Origin: Dongia_B sp964406155
Lineage (GTDB): Bacteria > Pseudomonadota > Alphaproteobacteria > Dongiales > Dongiaceae
Length of the DNA: 64,000 nt
Direction of reading: 5' to 3'
Assembly (NCBI GenBank): GCA_964406155.1
Contig: CAYOQR010000008.1
Coordinates: forward strand, 1 to 64,000
In this document: positions 7,499 through 16,727 of the stretch, piece by piece
Layout of the letters: every line of letters begins with the position of its first letter
How positions within the stretch are numbered: the first letter of the stretch is position 1
Program-made: the position numbers and the translations under genes
Notes under the pieces: model-generated
The model's database searches: none
What the model saw: only the letters and a program-made list of their open reading frames with translations
Told to the model about the DNA's origin: nothing

Positions 7499-8631
7499 CC
7501 ATGCTGCCGGACTTCCGCCTGGAAACCTATCTCTCGACGTGGGAGTTCAGCGCCCGCTATCACATGACGGCGTCCGACATGGAGACGCTGACGCTGGGCG
7601 AGCTGTTGGAATTGGCCGAACCGGCGGATCGCGACGTCTGGCAGAATCTGCCGTTAGGTTATATCGAGACCTATGGCACGCCGGCTCTGCGCCGGACCGT
7701 CGCCGGCACCTATGACACATTGGACGCGGCCGACATCCTCTGCTTCGCCGGAGCCGAGGAAGGTATCTTCGCCGCCATGCATGCGCTGCTGGAGAAGGAC
7801 GATCATGCCATCGTCGTCACACCGAACTATCAATCGGCCGAGACCCTGCCCCTCGGCATCTGCAAGACCGATGGCATCGCGCTCGATGCGGCACATGGCT
7901 GGACGCTCGATCTCGACGAGCTCAAGCGCAAGCTGACGGCGAAGACCCGGCTGATCTATGTCAACTTTCCGCATAACCCGACCGGCAAGGTGATCGATCA
8001 CGCGAGCTTCACGGCACTCATCGCCCTCTGCCGCCAGCATGGCATCTATCTGTTGTCGGACGAGGTCTATCGCGGCCTGGAGCGCGATCCCTCCATCCGC
8101 CTGCCCCAGGCAGCCGACCACTACGAACGCGGCCTGTCGCTGAACGTCATGTCCAAGGCCTATGGCCTGCCCGGCCTGCGCATCGGCTGGATCGCCTGCC
8201 GCGACCACGAGCTGCTCTCACGCATGGAGCGCATCAAGCATTACCTGTCGATCTGCAATGCCGGTCCCTCGGAACACCTGGCGATCATCGCCCTTAAGGC
8301 CCGGGAACGGATTCTCGTCCGCAATCACGAGCTGATCACCGGGAATCTCAAGGCGATGAATACCTTCTTCGACGAATTTTCGGATCTCTTCGACTGGTCG
8401 GTGCCGGATGGCGGCTGCATCGCCTTTCCCCGCTACAAGGGTCAGGATGGCGTCGAGACTTTCTGCCGGCGTCTGGCGGAGGAAGACGGCATCGTGTTGC
8501 TGCCGGCCAGCATCTACGGCTCGGCCCTGGGGGTAACGCCGACCGACCGCTTCCGCATCGGTTTCGGTCGTCGCCACACGGTCGAGGGCCTCTCCGCCAT
8601 GCGCGCCCATCTCATGCGCAACCGGCCGTGA
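7495..8631 (+). CDS. Fold-type I aminotransferase (class I/II)
   Basis: A 378-residue PLP-dependent enzyme. FAGAEEGI is the phosphate-cradle region, NFPHNPTGK is the substrate-binding NP motif, SDEVYRGL holds the PLP-contacting Asp and Tyr, and the Schiff-base Lys lies in NVMSKAYGLPGLRIGW. The overall pattern resembles the aspartate aminotransferase and capreomycidine-synthase-like group. Substrate is not predictable. Its start overlaps the regulator stop, implying translational coupling and a dedicated amino-acid catabolic unit. Confidence 0.85.
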   Translation: MTMLPDFRLETYLSTWEFSARYHMTASDMETLTLGELLELAEPADRDVWQNLPLGYIETYGTPALRRTVAGTYDTLDAADILCFAGAEEGIFAAMHALLEKDDHAIVVTPNYQSAETLPLGICKTDGIALDAAHGWTLDLDELKRKLTAKTRLIYVNFPHNPTGKVIDHASFTALIALCRQHGIYLLSDEVYRGLERDPSIRLPQAADHYERGLSLNVMSKAYGLPGLRIGWIACRDHELLSRMERIKHYLSICNAGPSEHLAIIALKARERILVRNHELITGNLKAMNTFFDEFSDLFDWSVPDGGCIAFPRYKGQDGVETFCRRLAEEDGIVLLPASIYGSALGVTPTDRFRIGFGRRHTVEGLSAMRAHLMRNRP

Positions 8632-8662
8632 AGGCCGGATCGCGCGACAAACACGATGGCGG

Positions 8663-9367
8663 CTAGATCACGTTTTCCAGTTCGGCGATGCTGTCGATCA
8701 CGACATGCGCGCCGCAGGCCAGCAGGGCATCGCGCGGGCTGACGCCGGTCAGAACGCCGATCGCCCGCCCGGCCCCGCCGGCATGGGCCATCTCGATGTC
8801 ATGCGGGCTGTCGCCGACCACGGCGACCTCGGCCGGCGCAACACCCATCTTCCGGGCGAAAGCCTGCACCATGCCGCCGCCGGGCTTCACGCCATGGCCG
8901 GTATCGAAGCCGCAGATGAAATCCAGGCAGTCGCGCGCCTGATAGCGGTCCATCGCCGCCAGGGCCCCCTTCTCGCTGTCCATCGTTGCAATGCCCAGCT
9001 TGAAGCCCCGGCCGCGCAGCCGGCGGAAGAAATCCGGCAGGTCGAGGACCGGCACGGCGCCCTTCTGCTGGTTTTCCAGGAACATGGTTTCCATCTGCCG
9101 GTAGATGTCACCGACGTGGTCGCCCCGCCCCAGCAGATCGGCCCAAAGCTGGGCGATCTCCTGATTGCTACCCGAGGCGATGGGCGAACCCGGCCGATAG
9201 CGGCCGGTTTCCGGATCCTTGCCGGAATTGACCAGAATGTACTGAGCCTTCTGCGCATCGCCATCGGCGATGGCCAGGGCCGCCGCTTCGGTCACGGGCC
9301 CCCAGGTGCGGTAGAAATCGAACAGAGTGCCGTCCTTATCGAACAAGACGGCGCGCACGGACGTCAT
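8663..9367 (-). CDS. HAD-family hydrolase (phosphoglycolate-phosphatase-like)
   Basis: A 234-residue haloacid-dehalogenase-fold phosphatase. Motif I is FDKDGTLFD with both Asp residues, a Lys in GVKPGGG fits motif III, and VVGDSPHDIEMA is motif IV. The start lies 2 bp after the stop of the choline-transporter ATPase, so it is the last gene of that operon. A role in choline metabolism, for example dephosphorylation of phosphocholine or of a metabolite, is speculative; a general phosphoglycolate phosphatase is equally possible. Confidence 0.8.
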   Translation of the reverse strand: MTSVRAVLFDKDGTLFDFYRTWGPVTEAAALAIADGDAQKAQYILVNSGKDPETGRYRPGSPIASGSNQEIAQLWADLLGRGDHVGDIYRQMETMFLENQQKGAVPVLDLPDFFRRLRGRGFKLGIATMDSEKGALAAMDRYQARDCLDFICGFDTGHGVKPGGGMVQAFARKMGVAPAEVAVVGDSPHDIEMAHAGGAGRAIGVLTGVSPRDALLACGAHVVIDSIAELENVI

Positions 9368-9369
9368 GA

Positions 9370-10593
9370 TCAGGTCCCAACCTTGGCATATTCCGTTTGG
9401 CGCAGCATGCCACGATACAGCTCATGCTCGCCAACCACGCCGATCAGCTCGCCGCCGCCATTCAACAGCACCAGCGGCCGCTTGGTGATCTGCCGGACCA
9501 TGACAGCGGCCTTCATCGGCGTGCGTTCGCCACCGCTGACCATGACGTTCTCCGGCAACGACGTCAGATCGAGCTCGCTGCTATAGGGCACGAAGGCGCC
9601 GGGATGGCCGTTGATCACCAGATCGACCGGCCGCCCCAACTCGTCCAGACGGCAGAGACAGCGGCCGGCACGATCCAATTGGATGATACTGCTGCCCGGC
9701 TCGCGTCCCAGGTCGCTGGCCGGCCGCATCAGCGTACCGCCCTTCAGCACGGTCAGCGGATTCATCGAGGCGACGAATTGCCGGACGTAATCATTGACGG
9801 GGTTGAGAATGATGTCTTCCGGTGTGCCGAACTGCACCACCTTGCCGGCTTCCATGATGGCGATGCGGTTGCCGATCTTCAGCGCCTCGTCGAGATCGTG
9901 GCTGACGAAGACGATCGTCTTCTTCAGGTTGCGCTGCAGCTCCAGAAGCTCGTCCTGCAAATGCTCGCGGATCAGGGGATCGAGCGCCGAGAACGGTTCG
10001 TCCATCAGCAGGACATTGGCCTCGGTCGCGAAAGCACGGGCCAGGCCGACGCGCTGCTGCATACCGCCCGACAATTCGTGGGCAAACTTGTCGGCGAATT
10101 TGTCGAGGCGCACCAGCTTGATCTTCTCATCGACCCGGCGGTCACGCTCTTCCTTTTTCATGCCGCGGATATCGAGGCCGAAACCGACATTGTCATGCAC
10201 GGTCAGCCAGGGCATCAGGCCGAATTGCTGGAACACCATGGAAATACGGTTCTGGCGCAGGCGCCGCAGGGTTTCGCCGCTGCAGCTCGCGACATCCACA
10301 TCCGAACTGCCGTCATGCACCAGCACCTTGCCACGGGTGACTTTGTTGAGGCCGTTGATGCAGCGGAGCAGCGAGGATTTGCCCGAACCCGAGAGGCCCA
10401 TCAAAACGAGGATTTCACCCTCATTGACGAAGACCGAAGCATCATGCACGGCGACCAGCGCGCCGGTCTTGTCCAGGATGCTGTCCCGTCCCTCGCCGCG
10501 ATCCAGCAGCGAGACAGCCTCGCGCGCCTTCTTGCCAAAGACGACATCTACGTTTTCGAAGCGAACGGCAGATACGTTATTCATATTGCTCAT
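9370..10593 (-). CDS. choV: Choline/betaine ABC transporter ATP-binding protein
   Basis: A 407-residue ATPase of the ProV/OpuAA type. It has Walker A GLSGSGKSS, a QQFGLMPWLTV Q-loop, signature LSGGMQQRV and Walker B VLLMDEPFSALDP. A degenerate CBS-like region occupies the C-terminal 100 residues. It follows the permease by 10 bp and energises uptake of the quaternary amine bound by the protein at 11616. The choline assignment comes from the binding protein and the adjacent bet genes. Confidence 0.9.
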   Translation of the reverse strand: MSNMNNVSAVRFENVDVVFGKKAREAVSLLDRGEGRDSILDKTGALVAVHDASVFVNEGEILVLMGLSGSGKSSLLRCINGLNKVTRGKVLVHDGSSDVDVASCSGETLRRLRQNRISMVFQQFGLMPWLTVHDNVGFGLDIRGMKKEERDRRVDEKIKLVRLDKFADKFAHELSGGMQQRVGLARAFATEANVLLMDEPFSALDPLIREHLQDELLELQRNLKKTIVFVSHDLDEALKIGNRIAIMEAGKVVQFGTPEDIILNPVNDYVRQFVASMNPLTVLKGGTLMRPASDLGREPGSSIIQLDRAGRCLCRLDELGRPVDLVINGHPGAFVPYSSELDLTSLPENVMVSGGERTPMKAAVMVRQITKRPLVLLNGGGELIGVVGEHELYRGMLRQTEYAKVGT

Positions 10594-10603
10594 CGCTTTC
10601 TCC

Positions 10604-11482
10604 TCACGCCGGTTTCTTCACGCGGCGACGGCGTGGCTTGGGCTGCTTCATGACGCGATCGAGGATGATCGCCAGCACGACGATCGCCAGGCCGCCCTCG
10701 AAACCGAGCGAGACATTCGCCTGTGCCAGGGCGCGGACCACGGGCACGCCGAGACCTGGCGCACCGACCAGGGCGGCGATGACGACCATCGACAGCGACA
10801 GCATGATGGTCTGAGTGACGCCGGCCATGATGGTCGGCATGGCGGCCGGCAGCTTGACCTTGGCCAGCAACTGCCAGCGCGTGCTGCCAAAGGATTCGCC
10901 GGCTTCGACCAGCGCCACCGGCACCTGGCTGATGCCGAGATAGGTCAGACGCACCGGCGCGGCGATGGCGAACAGCACGGTCGCGACGACAGCCGGCACC
11001 ATGCCGAGGCCGAATAGAGCCAAGGCAGGAACCAGATAAACGAAGCTCGGCAGCGTCTGGATCAGATCGAGGACCGGAGCGACGATATTGTAGAGAAATG
11101 GCCGCCGGGCGCAGACGATACCGATGGGAATGCCGATCAGCAGGCTGAGCAGGGTCGAATAGACGACCAGCAACAGGGTGGCGATCATCTCATCCCAAAG
11201 ATTGAGATTGAGGATGAACAGGAAACCGACAATGACGAACAGGCAGATCTTCCAGTCGCGTTGCCGGGCAAAGGCAATGACCGCGAAGACCGCAATAAAA
11301 ACGAAAGGCGGAACATGTGCGCTCTGCAGCCAGTCGACGGAAGCGTCCATGCCGCCGCCGATCTTCTCCGAAATGAAATCGAAGATCGCGCCGAAATAGA
11401 CCTTGATCCATTCGATGAAGTCCCGGGCCCAGGCGCCGATCGGGATCTTGTTGTCAGTAATCCAGTTTTGCAGCTGTTCCAT
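10604..11482 (-). CDS. choW: Choline/betaine ABC transporter permease
   Basis: A 292-residue integral membrane protein of the ProW/OpuAB family. About six or seven hydrophobic helices span residues 65-275. The EAA-type cytoplasmic loop is GESFGSTRWQLLAKVKLP. The start at 11482 has GGGGGAG just upstream. It is separated from the binding-protein gene by a stable hairpin. The C-terminus is strongly basic (KPKPRRRRVKK). Confidence 0.9.
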   Translation of the reverse strand: MEQLQNWITDNKIPIGAWARDFIEWIKVYFGAIFDFISEKIGGGMDASVDWLQSAHVPPFVFIAVFAVIAFARQRDWKICLFVIVGFLFILNLNLWDEMIATLLLVVYSTLLSLLIGIPIGIVCARRPFLYNIVAPVLDLIQTLPSFVYLVPALALFGLGMVPAVVATVLFAIAAPVRLTYLGISQVPVALVEAGESFGSTRWQLLAKVKLPAAMPTIMAGVTQTIMLSLSMVVIAALVGAPGLGVPVVRALAQANVSLGFEGGLAIVVLAIILDRVMKQPKPRRRRVKKPA

Positions 11483-11562
11483 GCACTCCCCCGCAGCCCA
11501 GCAGCGGCCGCCCCGTCATCCCTGAAAGGGATCACCCATAAAGCAAAGGCCGATAAAACAAC

Positions 11563-11602
11563 GGGCGGCACCGGCTTAGTATCAGGTAAGCCGGTGCCGC
11601 CC
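11563..11602 (-). terminator. Hairpin in the choX-choW intergenic region
   Basis: A perfect 16-bp stem (11563-11578 with 11587-11602) and an 8-nt loop lie just after choX. On the minus strand it is followed by GTTGTTTTATC. It likely acts as a partial terminator or 3' stabiliser, giving more binding protein than permease. Confidence 0.75.
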
Positions 11603-11615
11603 TCAATCGGAACGT

Positions 11616-12545
11616 TTACAGGCCGAGGTTCTTCTTCACGGCGGCGAGGCCGTCCTGGCCATCAACCGTGGTCACGCCCGCCAGCCATGTGTCGAGAACG
11701 GCCGGGTTCTTCTTCAACCACGCCGTAGCCGCCTTCTCGCCATCTTGCCCGTCGGCGATCGACTTCATGATCATGCTTTCCATCTTCAGGTTAAACTGAA
11801 GATTATCCAGCAGCTTCCCGACATTGGCGCAGTTCGTCACATAGCCCGGACGGGTCAGGGTGTGGATTTCAGCCTTGCCGAAACCGTCCTTTTCCCAGCC
11901 GGTCAGATAGGTCAGCGGCATCAGGCCCATGACCGGGTGCGGCGTCCAGCCGAGGAAGACGACCCATTCCTTCTTGGCCATCTTGCGCTGAGCTTCCGCC
12001 AGCATGCCCTGTTCGGAGGACTCAACGAGCTTCCAACCCTTCAGGCCAGTCGAGGGATCGTCGATCTTGGACTGAACGATCTTGTTGCCGTCATTGCCCG
12101 GCTCGATGCCGTAGAACTTCTTGCCGAACTTGGCGCTATTGGCGGCGAGATCCTTGACGGTCTTCACCCCCGCGGCAGCGACATAGTCCGGCACCACCGG
12201 TGCGTAATTCGCGTCAACCAGGTTCGGCTTCAGCTGCTCGATGGTCTTGGCGGTCAGATAGGGCCGCACATTGGCTTCGTTGGACGGCATCCAGTTGTCG
12301 AGGAACAGGTCCAGATCCTTGTTCTTCAGGCTTTCCAGAATGACCGGCAGCGCCAGGTTATCGACCTTCGGCGTATAGCCCAGGCCCTTCAACACAGTCG
12401 AGAACAGGCCGTTGATGGCCGTGTTATCGGTCCAGCCCACATCGGCAAAATGGACCTTTTTGCAGGAATCCGGCTCTGCCGCTTGCGCAGCAGTAAAAGA
12501 GGCCACCGTAAAGACGGTCGCCAGAACAAGCTTACGAAAGTTCAT
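11616..12545 (-). CDS. choX: Choline-binding periplasmic protein
   Basis: A 309-residue OpuAC-type substrate-binding protein with a signal peptide ending near the AQA of residue 22. Aromatic and acidic residues at W38, D40, W85, Y114 and W200 are spaced exactly like the choline cation-pi box of Sinorhizobium ChoX (W43, D45, W90, Y119, W205, from memory; constant offset 5). I therefore assign choline, possibly also betaine. The start at 12545 is chosen for GGGAGG 7 nt upstream; an in-frame ATG at 12563 lacks this. It is divergent from betI. Confidence 0.93.
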   Translation of the reverse strand: MNFRKLVLATVFTVASFTAAQAAEPDSCKKVHFADVGWTDNTAINGLFSTVLKGLGYTPKVDNLALPVILESLKNKDLDLFLDNWMPSNEANVRPYLTAKTIEQLKPNLVDANYAPVVPDYVAAAGVKTVKDLAANSAKFGKKFYGIEPGNDGNKIVQSKIDDPSTGLKGWKLVESSEQGMLAEAQRKMAKKEWVVFLGWTPHPVMGLMPLTYLTGWEKDGFGKAEIHTLTRPGYVTNCANVGKLLDNLQFNLKMESMIMKSIADGQDGEKAATAWLKKNPAVLDTWLAGVTTVDGQDGLAAVKKNLGL

Positions 12546-12914
12546 CGCTGTGCCTCCCAGCACAAGGTTAGCGCCACCTGCTTATTCCGCTTCCTTCTTG
12601 GCGATTGGGACCAGTTTTAGGAGCGGCCTGGTCTTCTTAGCGGACGACAGAGCGGCAGAATCTATGGATTTCAGCGTCGGAAATTTCACCGACTGCGTCA
12701 GCTTATGCCGCTTTTGCGCCAAGGCCAAGGATCTTTTTTGATTGATCGACCAATATAAAACCCGCATGATACCCAATCTGGGGTTTGGTCCCTGCAAACG
12801 GACCCGCCCAAAGGAAACAATCGGTGAACAAACCGGGCAACACGGCCGAAATCGATCGGCCGGGATATTGGGGAAAGCCGCGCGGATAGCCGGCCAATCT
12901 TCGCGAGGTGGGGC
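12546..12914. promoter_or_regulatory. Divergent choX-betI control region
   Basis: Non-coding. It contains the candidate BetI operator described separately, and promoters for both directions are presumed here. No hairpin or RNA gene is seen. Confidence 0.6.
12741..12754. promoter_or_regulatory. Candidate BetI operator
   Basis: ATTGATCGACCAAT is an imperfect inverted repeat followed by ATAAAA. It resembles, from memory, BetI boxes upstream of bet genes in other proteobacteria. It lies between choX and betI, so one site could control both units in response to choline. Confidence 0.5.
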
Positions 12915-13508
12915 ATGCCGAAAGTGGGCATGGAGGAAATTCGGCGTCGCCAATTGATCGAGGCCACCATTGCCTCTATCCATGAGGTGGGGTTTGCCGA
13001 GTCCAGCCTGTCGCGGATTTCAGCCAAAGCCGGCGTATCGACCGGTATCGTGCATCATTATTTCGAGGATAAGGCGGATCTGCTGGAAGCAACCCTGCGC
13101 CAGCTCGGCAATAACCTGCGGGAAGCGGTCGTTACCCGGCTGAGCAAAGCGGGGACGCCGATCGAACGCCTGATGGCCGTGATCGACGGCAATACCGGAC
13201 CGGAACTCTTCACACCCGAAGGCGTCTCGGCCTGGCTCGCCTTCTGGGCCCAGGTGCCGAACAGCGACCGGCTGGCCAGGGTGCAGCGGATCATCATCGG
13301 CCGACTGCATGATAATCTGGTGGATGCTCTTCGCCCCCTGGCTCCGGCCGGAGAGGTACAGGCGATTGCCACGCTGGTTGCGTCACTGATCGACGGGCTG
13401 TGGCTGCGCGCGGCCCTGCAGCCGACAGCACCCGACGGCGCCCAGGCGCGCCGACTGGTGATCGACTATCTGAATGCCAAACTGAATTTGAACATCTCCG
13501 TGGATTGA
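12915..13508 (+). CDS. betI: BetI, TetR-family choline-responsive repressor
   Basis: A 197-residue repressor. The N-terminal helix-turn-helix (about residues 27-48, ISAKAGVSTGIVHHYF) and the opening MPKVGMEEIRRRQLI closely follow BetI proteins. The C-terminal ligand-binding part has the SAWLAFWAQ segment. GAGGTGGGG precedes the ATG; a second ATG at 12930 is possible. It is first in the betI-betB-betA operon, with 4 bp to betB. It is expected to bind DNA in the absence of choline. Confidence 0.92.
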   Translation: MPKVGMEEIRRRQLIEATIASIHEVGFAESSLSRISAKAGVSTGIVHHYFEDKADLLEATLRQLGNNLREAVVTRLSKAGTPIERLMAVIDGNTGPELFTPEGVSAWLAFWAQVPNSDRLARVQRIIIGRLHDNLVDALRPLAPAGEVQAIATLVASLIDGLWLRAALQPTAPDGAQARRLVIDYLNAKLNLNISVD

Positions 13509-13512
13509 AGAC

Positions 13513-14967
13513 ATGAGCGAATTGAAGCTGTTCATCGACGGGCGTCTGCAGGATGCCAGCTCGAACGAGACCTACGACAACATCAACCCGGCAACCGGCG
13601 CGGTCATCAGCAAGGTCCAGGTCGCCAGCAAAGCGGATGTTGATCAGGCCGTCGCGGCAGCAAAAAGGGGCTTTGCCACTTGGTCGGCGATGACGGGGGC
13701 CCAGCGCGGCCGCGTCCTGATGAATGCGGTGAAGCTGCTGCGTGAACGCAACGAAGAATTGGCCCGGCTGGAAGTGCTGGACACCGGCAAGCCGATCCAG
13801 GAAGCGGTTGCCGTCGATATCCTGAGCGGTGCCGATGCCATCGAATATTTCGCCGGCCTTGCCCCCACGCTTCACGGCCAGCATTTCGATCTCGGCCAGT
13901 CTTTCGCCTATACGCGGCGCGAGCCGCTTGGCGTCTGCGTCGGCATCGGCGCCTGGAATTACCCGATCCAGATCGCCTGCTGGAAATCCGGCCCCGCGCT
14001 TGCCTGCGGCAATGCGATGATCTTCAAGCCGGCCCCCCTCACCCCGACCACGGCGGTCAAGCTCGCCGAGATCTATACCGAAGCGGGTCTGCCCGACGGC
14101 GTCTTCAATGTGCTCCACGGCCATGCCACGGTCGGCGAAGCGCTGTCGACCCATCCGGGCGTCGCCAAGGTCTCGCTGACCGGCTCGGTGCCGACCGGCA
14201 AGCGCGTCATGGCCGCGGCCGCCCAGACGCTGAAGAAAGTAACGATGGAGCTCGGCGGCAAGTCGCCTTTGCTCGTCTTCGCCGATGCCGATCTCGACAA
14301 TGCCGTCTCGGCCGCCATCCTCGGCAACTTCTACACCCAGGGCGAAATCTGCTCCAACGGCACCCGCGTCTTCGTGCATGAAAGCGTGGTCGATGCCTTC
14401 CTCGACAAGCTGGTGGCGCGGGTCAGGAAAATGGCCATCGGCGATCCGCTGGATCCGGCCACCCATGTCGGTGCGCTGATCAGCCAGGATCACATGGAGA
14501 AGGTCCTCGGCTATATCGAGGTCGGTAAGAAGGGCGGCGCCCGATTGGTGGTCGGCGGCAGTCGCGTGACAACCGGCGCGCTCGCCAAGGGCTGCTTTAT
14601 CGAGCCGACCGTCTTCGCCGATTGCCGCGATGAGATGACGATCTGCCGCGAGGAGATCTTCGGCCCGGTCATGTCGGTCCTCACCTTCAAGGACGAGGAC
14701 GAGGTCATCCGCCGCGCCAACGATACCGAATTCGGCCTCTCCGCCGGCGTCTTCACCCGGGATATCCAGCGCGCCCATCGCGTGATCGCGCGGCTCGAAG
14801 CCGGCACCTGCTGGATCAACAATTACAACATCACGCCGATCGAAATGCCCTTTGGCGGCAACAAGCTCTCCGGCATCGGCCGCGAGAACAGCCTGGCAGC
14901 GGTCGAACATTACACCCAGCTCAAATCCGTCTATGTCGAAGGCGGCAATGTGGCTGCGCCTTACTGA
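13513..14967 (+). CDS. betB: Betaine aldehyde dehydrogenase
   Basis: A 484-residue NAD(P)-dependent aldehyde dehydrogenase that oxidises betaine aldehyde to glycine betaine. The catalytic glutamate lies in MELGGKSP, the catalytic cysteine in GEICSNGTRV, and PWNYP is replaced by AWNYPIQIACWK, as in BetB. Length is usual for BetB. It is between betI and betA, which supplies betaine aldehyde. Confidence 0.95.
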   Translation: MSELKLFIDGRLQDASSNETYDNINPATGAVISKVQVASKADVDQAVAAAKRGFATWSAMTGAQRGRVLMNAVKLLRERNEELARLEVLDTGKPIQEAVAVDILSGADAIEYFAGLAPTLHGQHFDLGQSFAYTRREPLGVCVGIGAWNYPIQIACWKSGPALACGNAMIFKPAPLTPTTAVKLAEIYTEAGLPDGVFNVLHGHATVGEALSTHPGVAKVSLTGSVPTGKRVMAAAAQTLKKVTMELGGKSPLLVFADADLDNAVSAAILGNFYTQGEICSNGTRVFVHESVVDAFLDKLVARVRKMAIGDPLDPATHVGALISQDHMEKVLGYIEVGKKGGARLVVGGSRVTTGALAKGCFIEPTVFADCRDEMTICREEIFGPVMSVLTFKDEDEVIRRANDTEFGLSAGVFTRDIQRAHRVIARLEAGTCWINNYNITPIEMPFGGNKLSGIGRENSLAAVEHYTQLKSVYVEGGNVAAPY

Positions 14968-14984
14968 GGGGAAAGAGCAAGACC

Positions 14985-16649
14985 ATGAAGTTCGATGCAA
15001 CTTTCGACTATGTGATTGTCGGTGCCGGCTCCGCCGGCTGCGTGCTCACCAGCCGGCTCTCCGCCGATGGCAGTGCCAAGGTCTGCGTGCTGGAAGCCGG
15101 TCCGCGCGATGAGTGGTGGAACTGGAAGATTCATATGCCGGCCGCGCTGATGTACAATCTGTGCGACGACAAATACAACTGGTACTACAACACGGAACCC
15201 CAGGCCTACATGAACAACCGCGTCATGTACTGGCCGCGCGGACGCGTGCTGGGCGGTTCCTCGTCGCTGAACGCCATGGTCTATATCCGCGGACACGCGC
15301 TGGACTACGACCGCTGGGCCTTCAAGGAAAATTGCGAGGGCTGGTCGTATCAGGAAATCCTGCCCTATTTCCGCCGCGCCGAGACCCGCGAAGTCGGCGG
15401 CGACGAATATCGCGGCGATAGCGGGCCGCTCTGGGTCCATACCGGTACCCAGTCCAACCCCCTGTTCGATGCCTTCATCGAGGCGGCGCAGCAGGCCGGT
15501 TATCCCTATACTAAGGACATGAACGGCTATCAGCAGGAAGGCGTCGGCCGCATGGACATGACGACCAAGAACGGTCGCCGCTGGTCCGCCGCCATGGCCT
15601 ATCTGCATCCGGCGGAGAAGCGCAAGAACGTGACGGTGGAAACCCGTGCCCTCACCCAGCGCATCATCCTTGAAGGTACCCGCGCCATCGGCGTCGAATT
15701 CGTCCAAAACGGCCAGGTGAAGCGCTACCGCGCCGAGCGCGAGGTGATCTGCTCGGGTGGCGCGATCAATTCGCCGCAGCTCCTCATGCTGTCCGGCATC
15801 GGCCCGGCCGATCATCTGCGCGAGGTCGGCGTCGAGGTGAAGCACGATCTTCCCGGTGTCGGGCAGAACCTGCAGGAACATCTCGAGATGTATATCCAGC
15901 AGCAATGCACCAAGCCGATCACGCTCTATACCTATACGAAGCCGATCCCGATGGCCTTTGCCGGCGTGCAATGGTTCCTGACCCGCAGCGGCGTCTGCAC
16001 ATCGGCGCATCTTGAGGCTGGCGGCTTCATCCGGTCCCAGGCCGGCATCGAGCATCCCAACCTGCAGTTCCACTTCCTGCCCTCGACAGTCAATGACCAT
16101 GGGCGCAAGAACGGCACCTGCCATGCCTATCAGGTCCATATCGGCAATATGCGCCAGGCCTCGCGCGGCTGGATCAAGCTGAAATCGACCGATCCGCGCC
16201 AGCACCCGATCATCCAGCCGAACTACCTGATGGAAGAGCAGGATCGGCGCGAATTCCGTGATGCCGTGAAGCTGACCCGCGAGATTTTCGCCCAGAAGGC
16301 CTTCGAGCCCTTCCGTGGTCCGGAAATCAATCCCGGCGCCCATGTGAAGACCGATGCCGAGATCGATGCTTTCGTGCGCGAGCGCGGCGACAGCGCCTAC
16401 CACCCCTCCTGCACCTGCAAGATGGGTACCGACGAGATGGCGGTGGTCGATCCCAAGGCCCGGGTGCATGGGCTGGAAGGGTTGCGCGTGGTCGATGCCT
16501 CGATCATGCCGAGCGTGGTCAGCGGCAATCTCAATGCCCCGACCATCATGATGGCGGAGAAATGCTCCGACATGATTCTCGGCAAGCAACTGCCTAAGGC
16601 CAATGTGCCGGTCTATGGCGCGCCGAACTGGCAGACATCGCAACGCTGA
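14985..16649 (+). CDS. betA: Choline dehydrogenase
   Basis: A 554-residue GMC-family flavoprotein that oxidises choline to betaine aldehyde. The N-terminal FAD motif is VIVGAGSAGCVL; the GMC signature region GRVLGGSSSLNAM and the second signature GGAINSPQLLMLSGIG are present. The active-site His is in YHPSCTCKMG near residue 466. GAGGGGAAAG precedes the ATG. It is the last gene of the operon, closed by a hairpin at 16672. No choline-sulfatase gene (betC) is present, unlike some rhizobial operons. Confidence 0.95.
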   Translation: MKFDATFDYVIVGAGSAGCVLTSRLSADGSAKVCVLEAGPRDEWWNWKIHMPAALMYNLCDDKYNWYYNTEPQAYMNNRVMYWPRGRVLGGSSSLNAMVYIRGHALDYDRWAFKENCEGWSYQEILPYFRRAETREVGGDEYRGDSGPLWVHTGTQSNPLFDAFIEAAQQAGYPYTKDMNGYQQEGVGRMDMTTKNGRRWSAAMAYLHPAEKRKNVTVETRALTQRIILEGTRAIGVEFVQNGQVKRYRAEREVICSGGAINSPQLLMLSGIGPADHLREVGVEVKHDLPGVGQNLQEHLEMYIQQQCTKPITLYTYTKPIPMAFAGVQWFLTRSGVCTSAHLEAGGFIRSQAGIEHPNLQFHFLPSTVNDHGRKNGTCHAYQVHIGNMRQASRGWIKLKSTDPRQHPIIQPNYLMEEQDRREFRDAVKLTREIFAQKAFEPFRGPEINPGAHVKTDAEIDAFVRERGDSAYHPSCTCKMGTDEMAVVDPKARVHGLEGLRVVDASIMPSVVSGNLNAPTIMMAEKCSDMILGKQLPKANVPVYGAPNWQTSQR

Positions 16650-16671
16650 GCGATTGCTATCGGCTGAAACG

Positions 16672-16707
16672 AAAACCCCGCCTGGCACGTTGTCAGGCGG
16701 GGTTTTT
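16672..16707. terminator. Bidirectional terminator
   Basis: An 11-bp stem (16674-16684 with 16694-16704) is flanked by AAAA and TTTTT. It ends betA on the plus strand and the MFS gene on the minus strand. Confidence 0.85.
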
Positions 16708-16727
16708 CATGAACCACTCCGACTCGT

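Noticed and set aside
13294..16688. Long open frames antisense to betB and betA
   Set aside because: Shadows of well-supported coding genes; no domain, and Asp/Gly/Arg-rich low-quality sequence.
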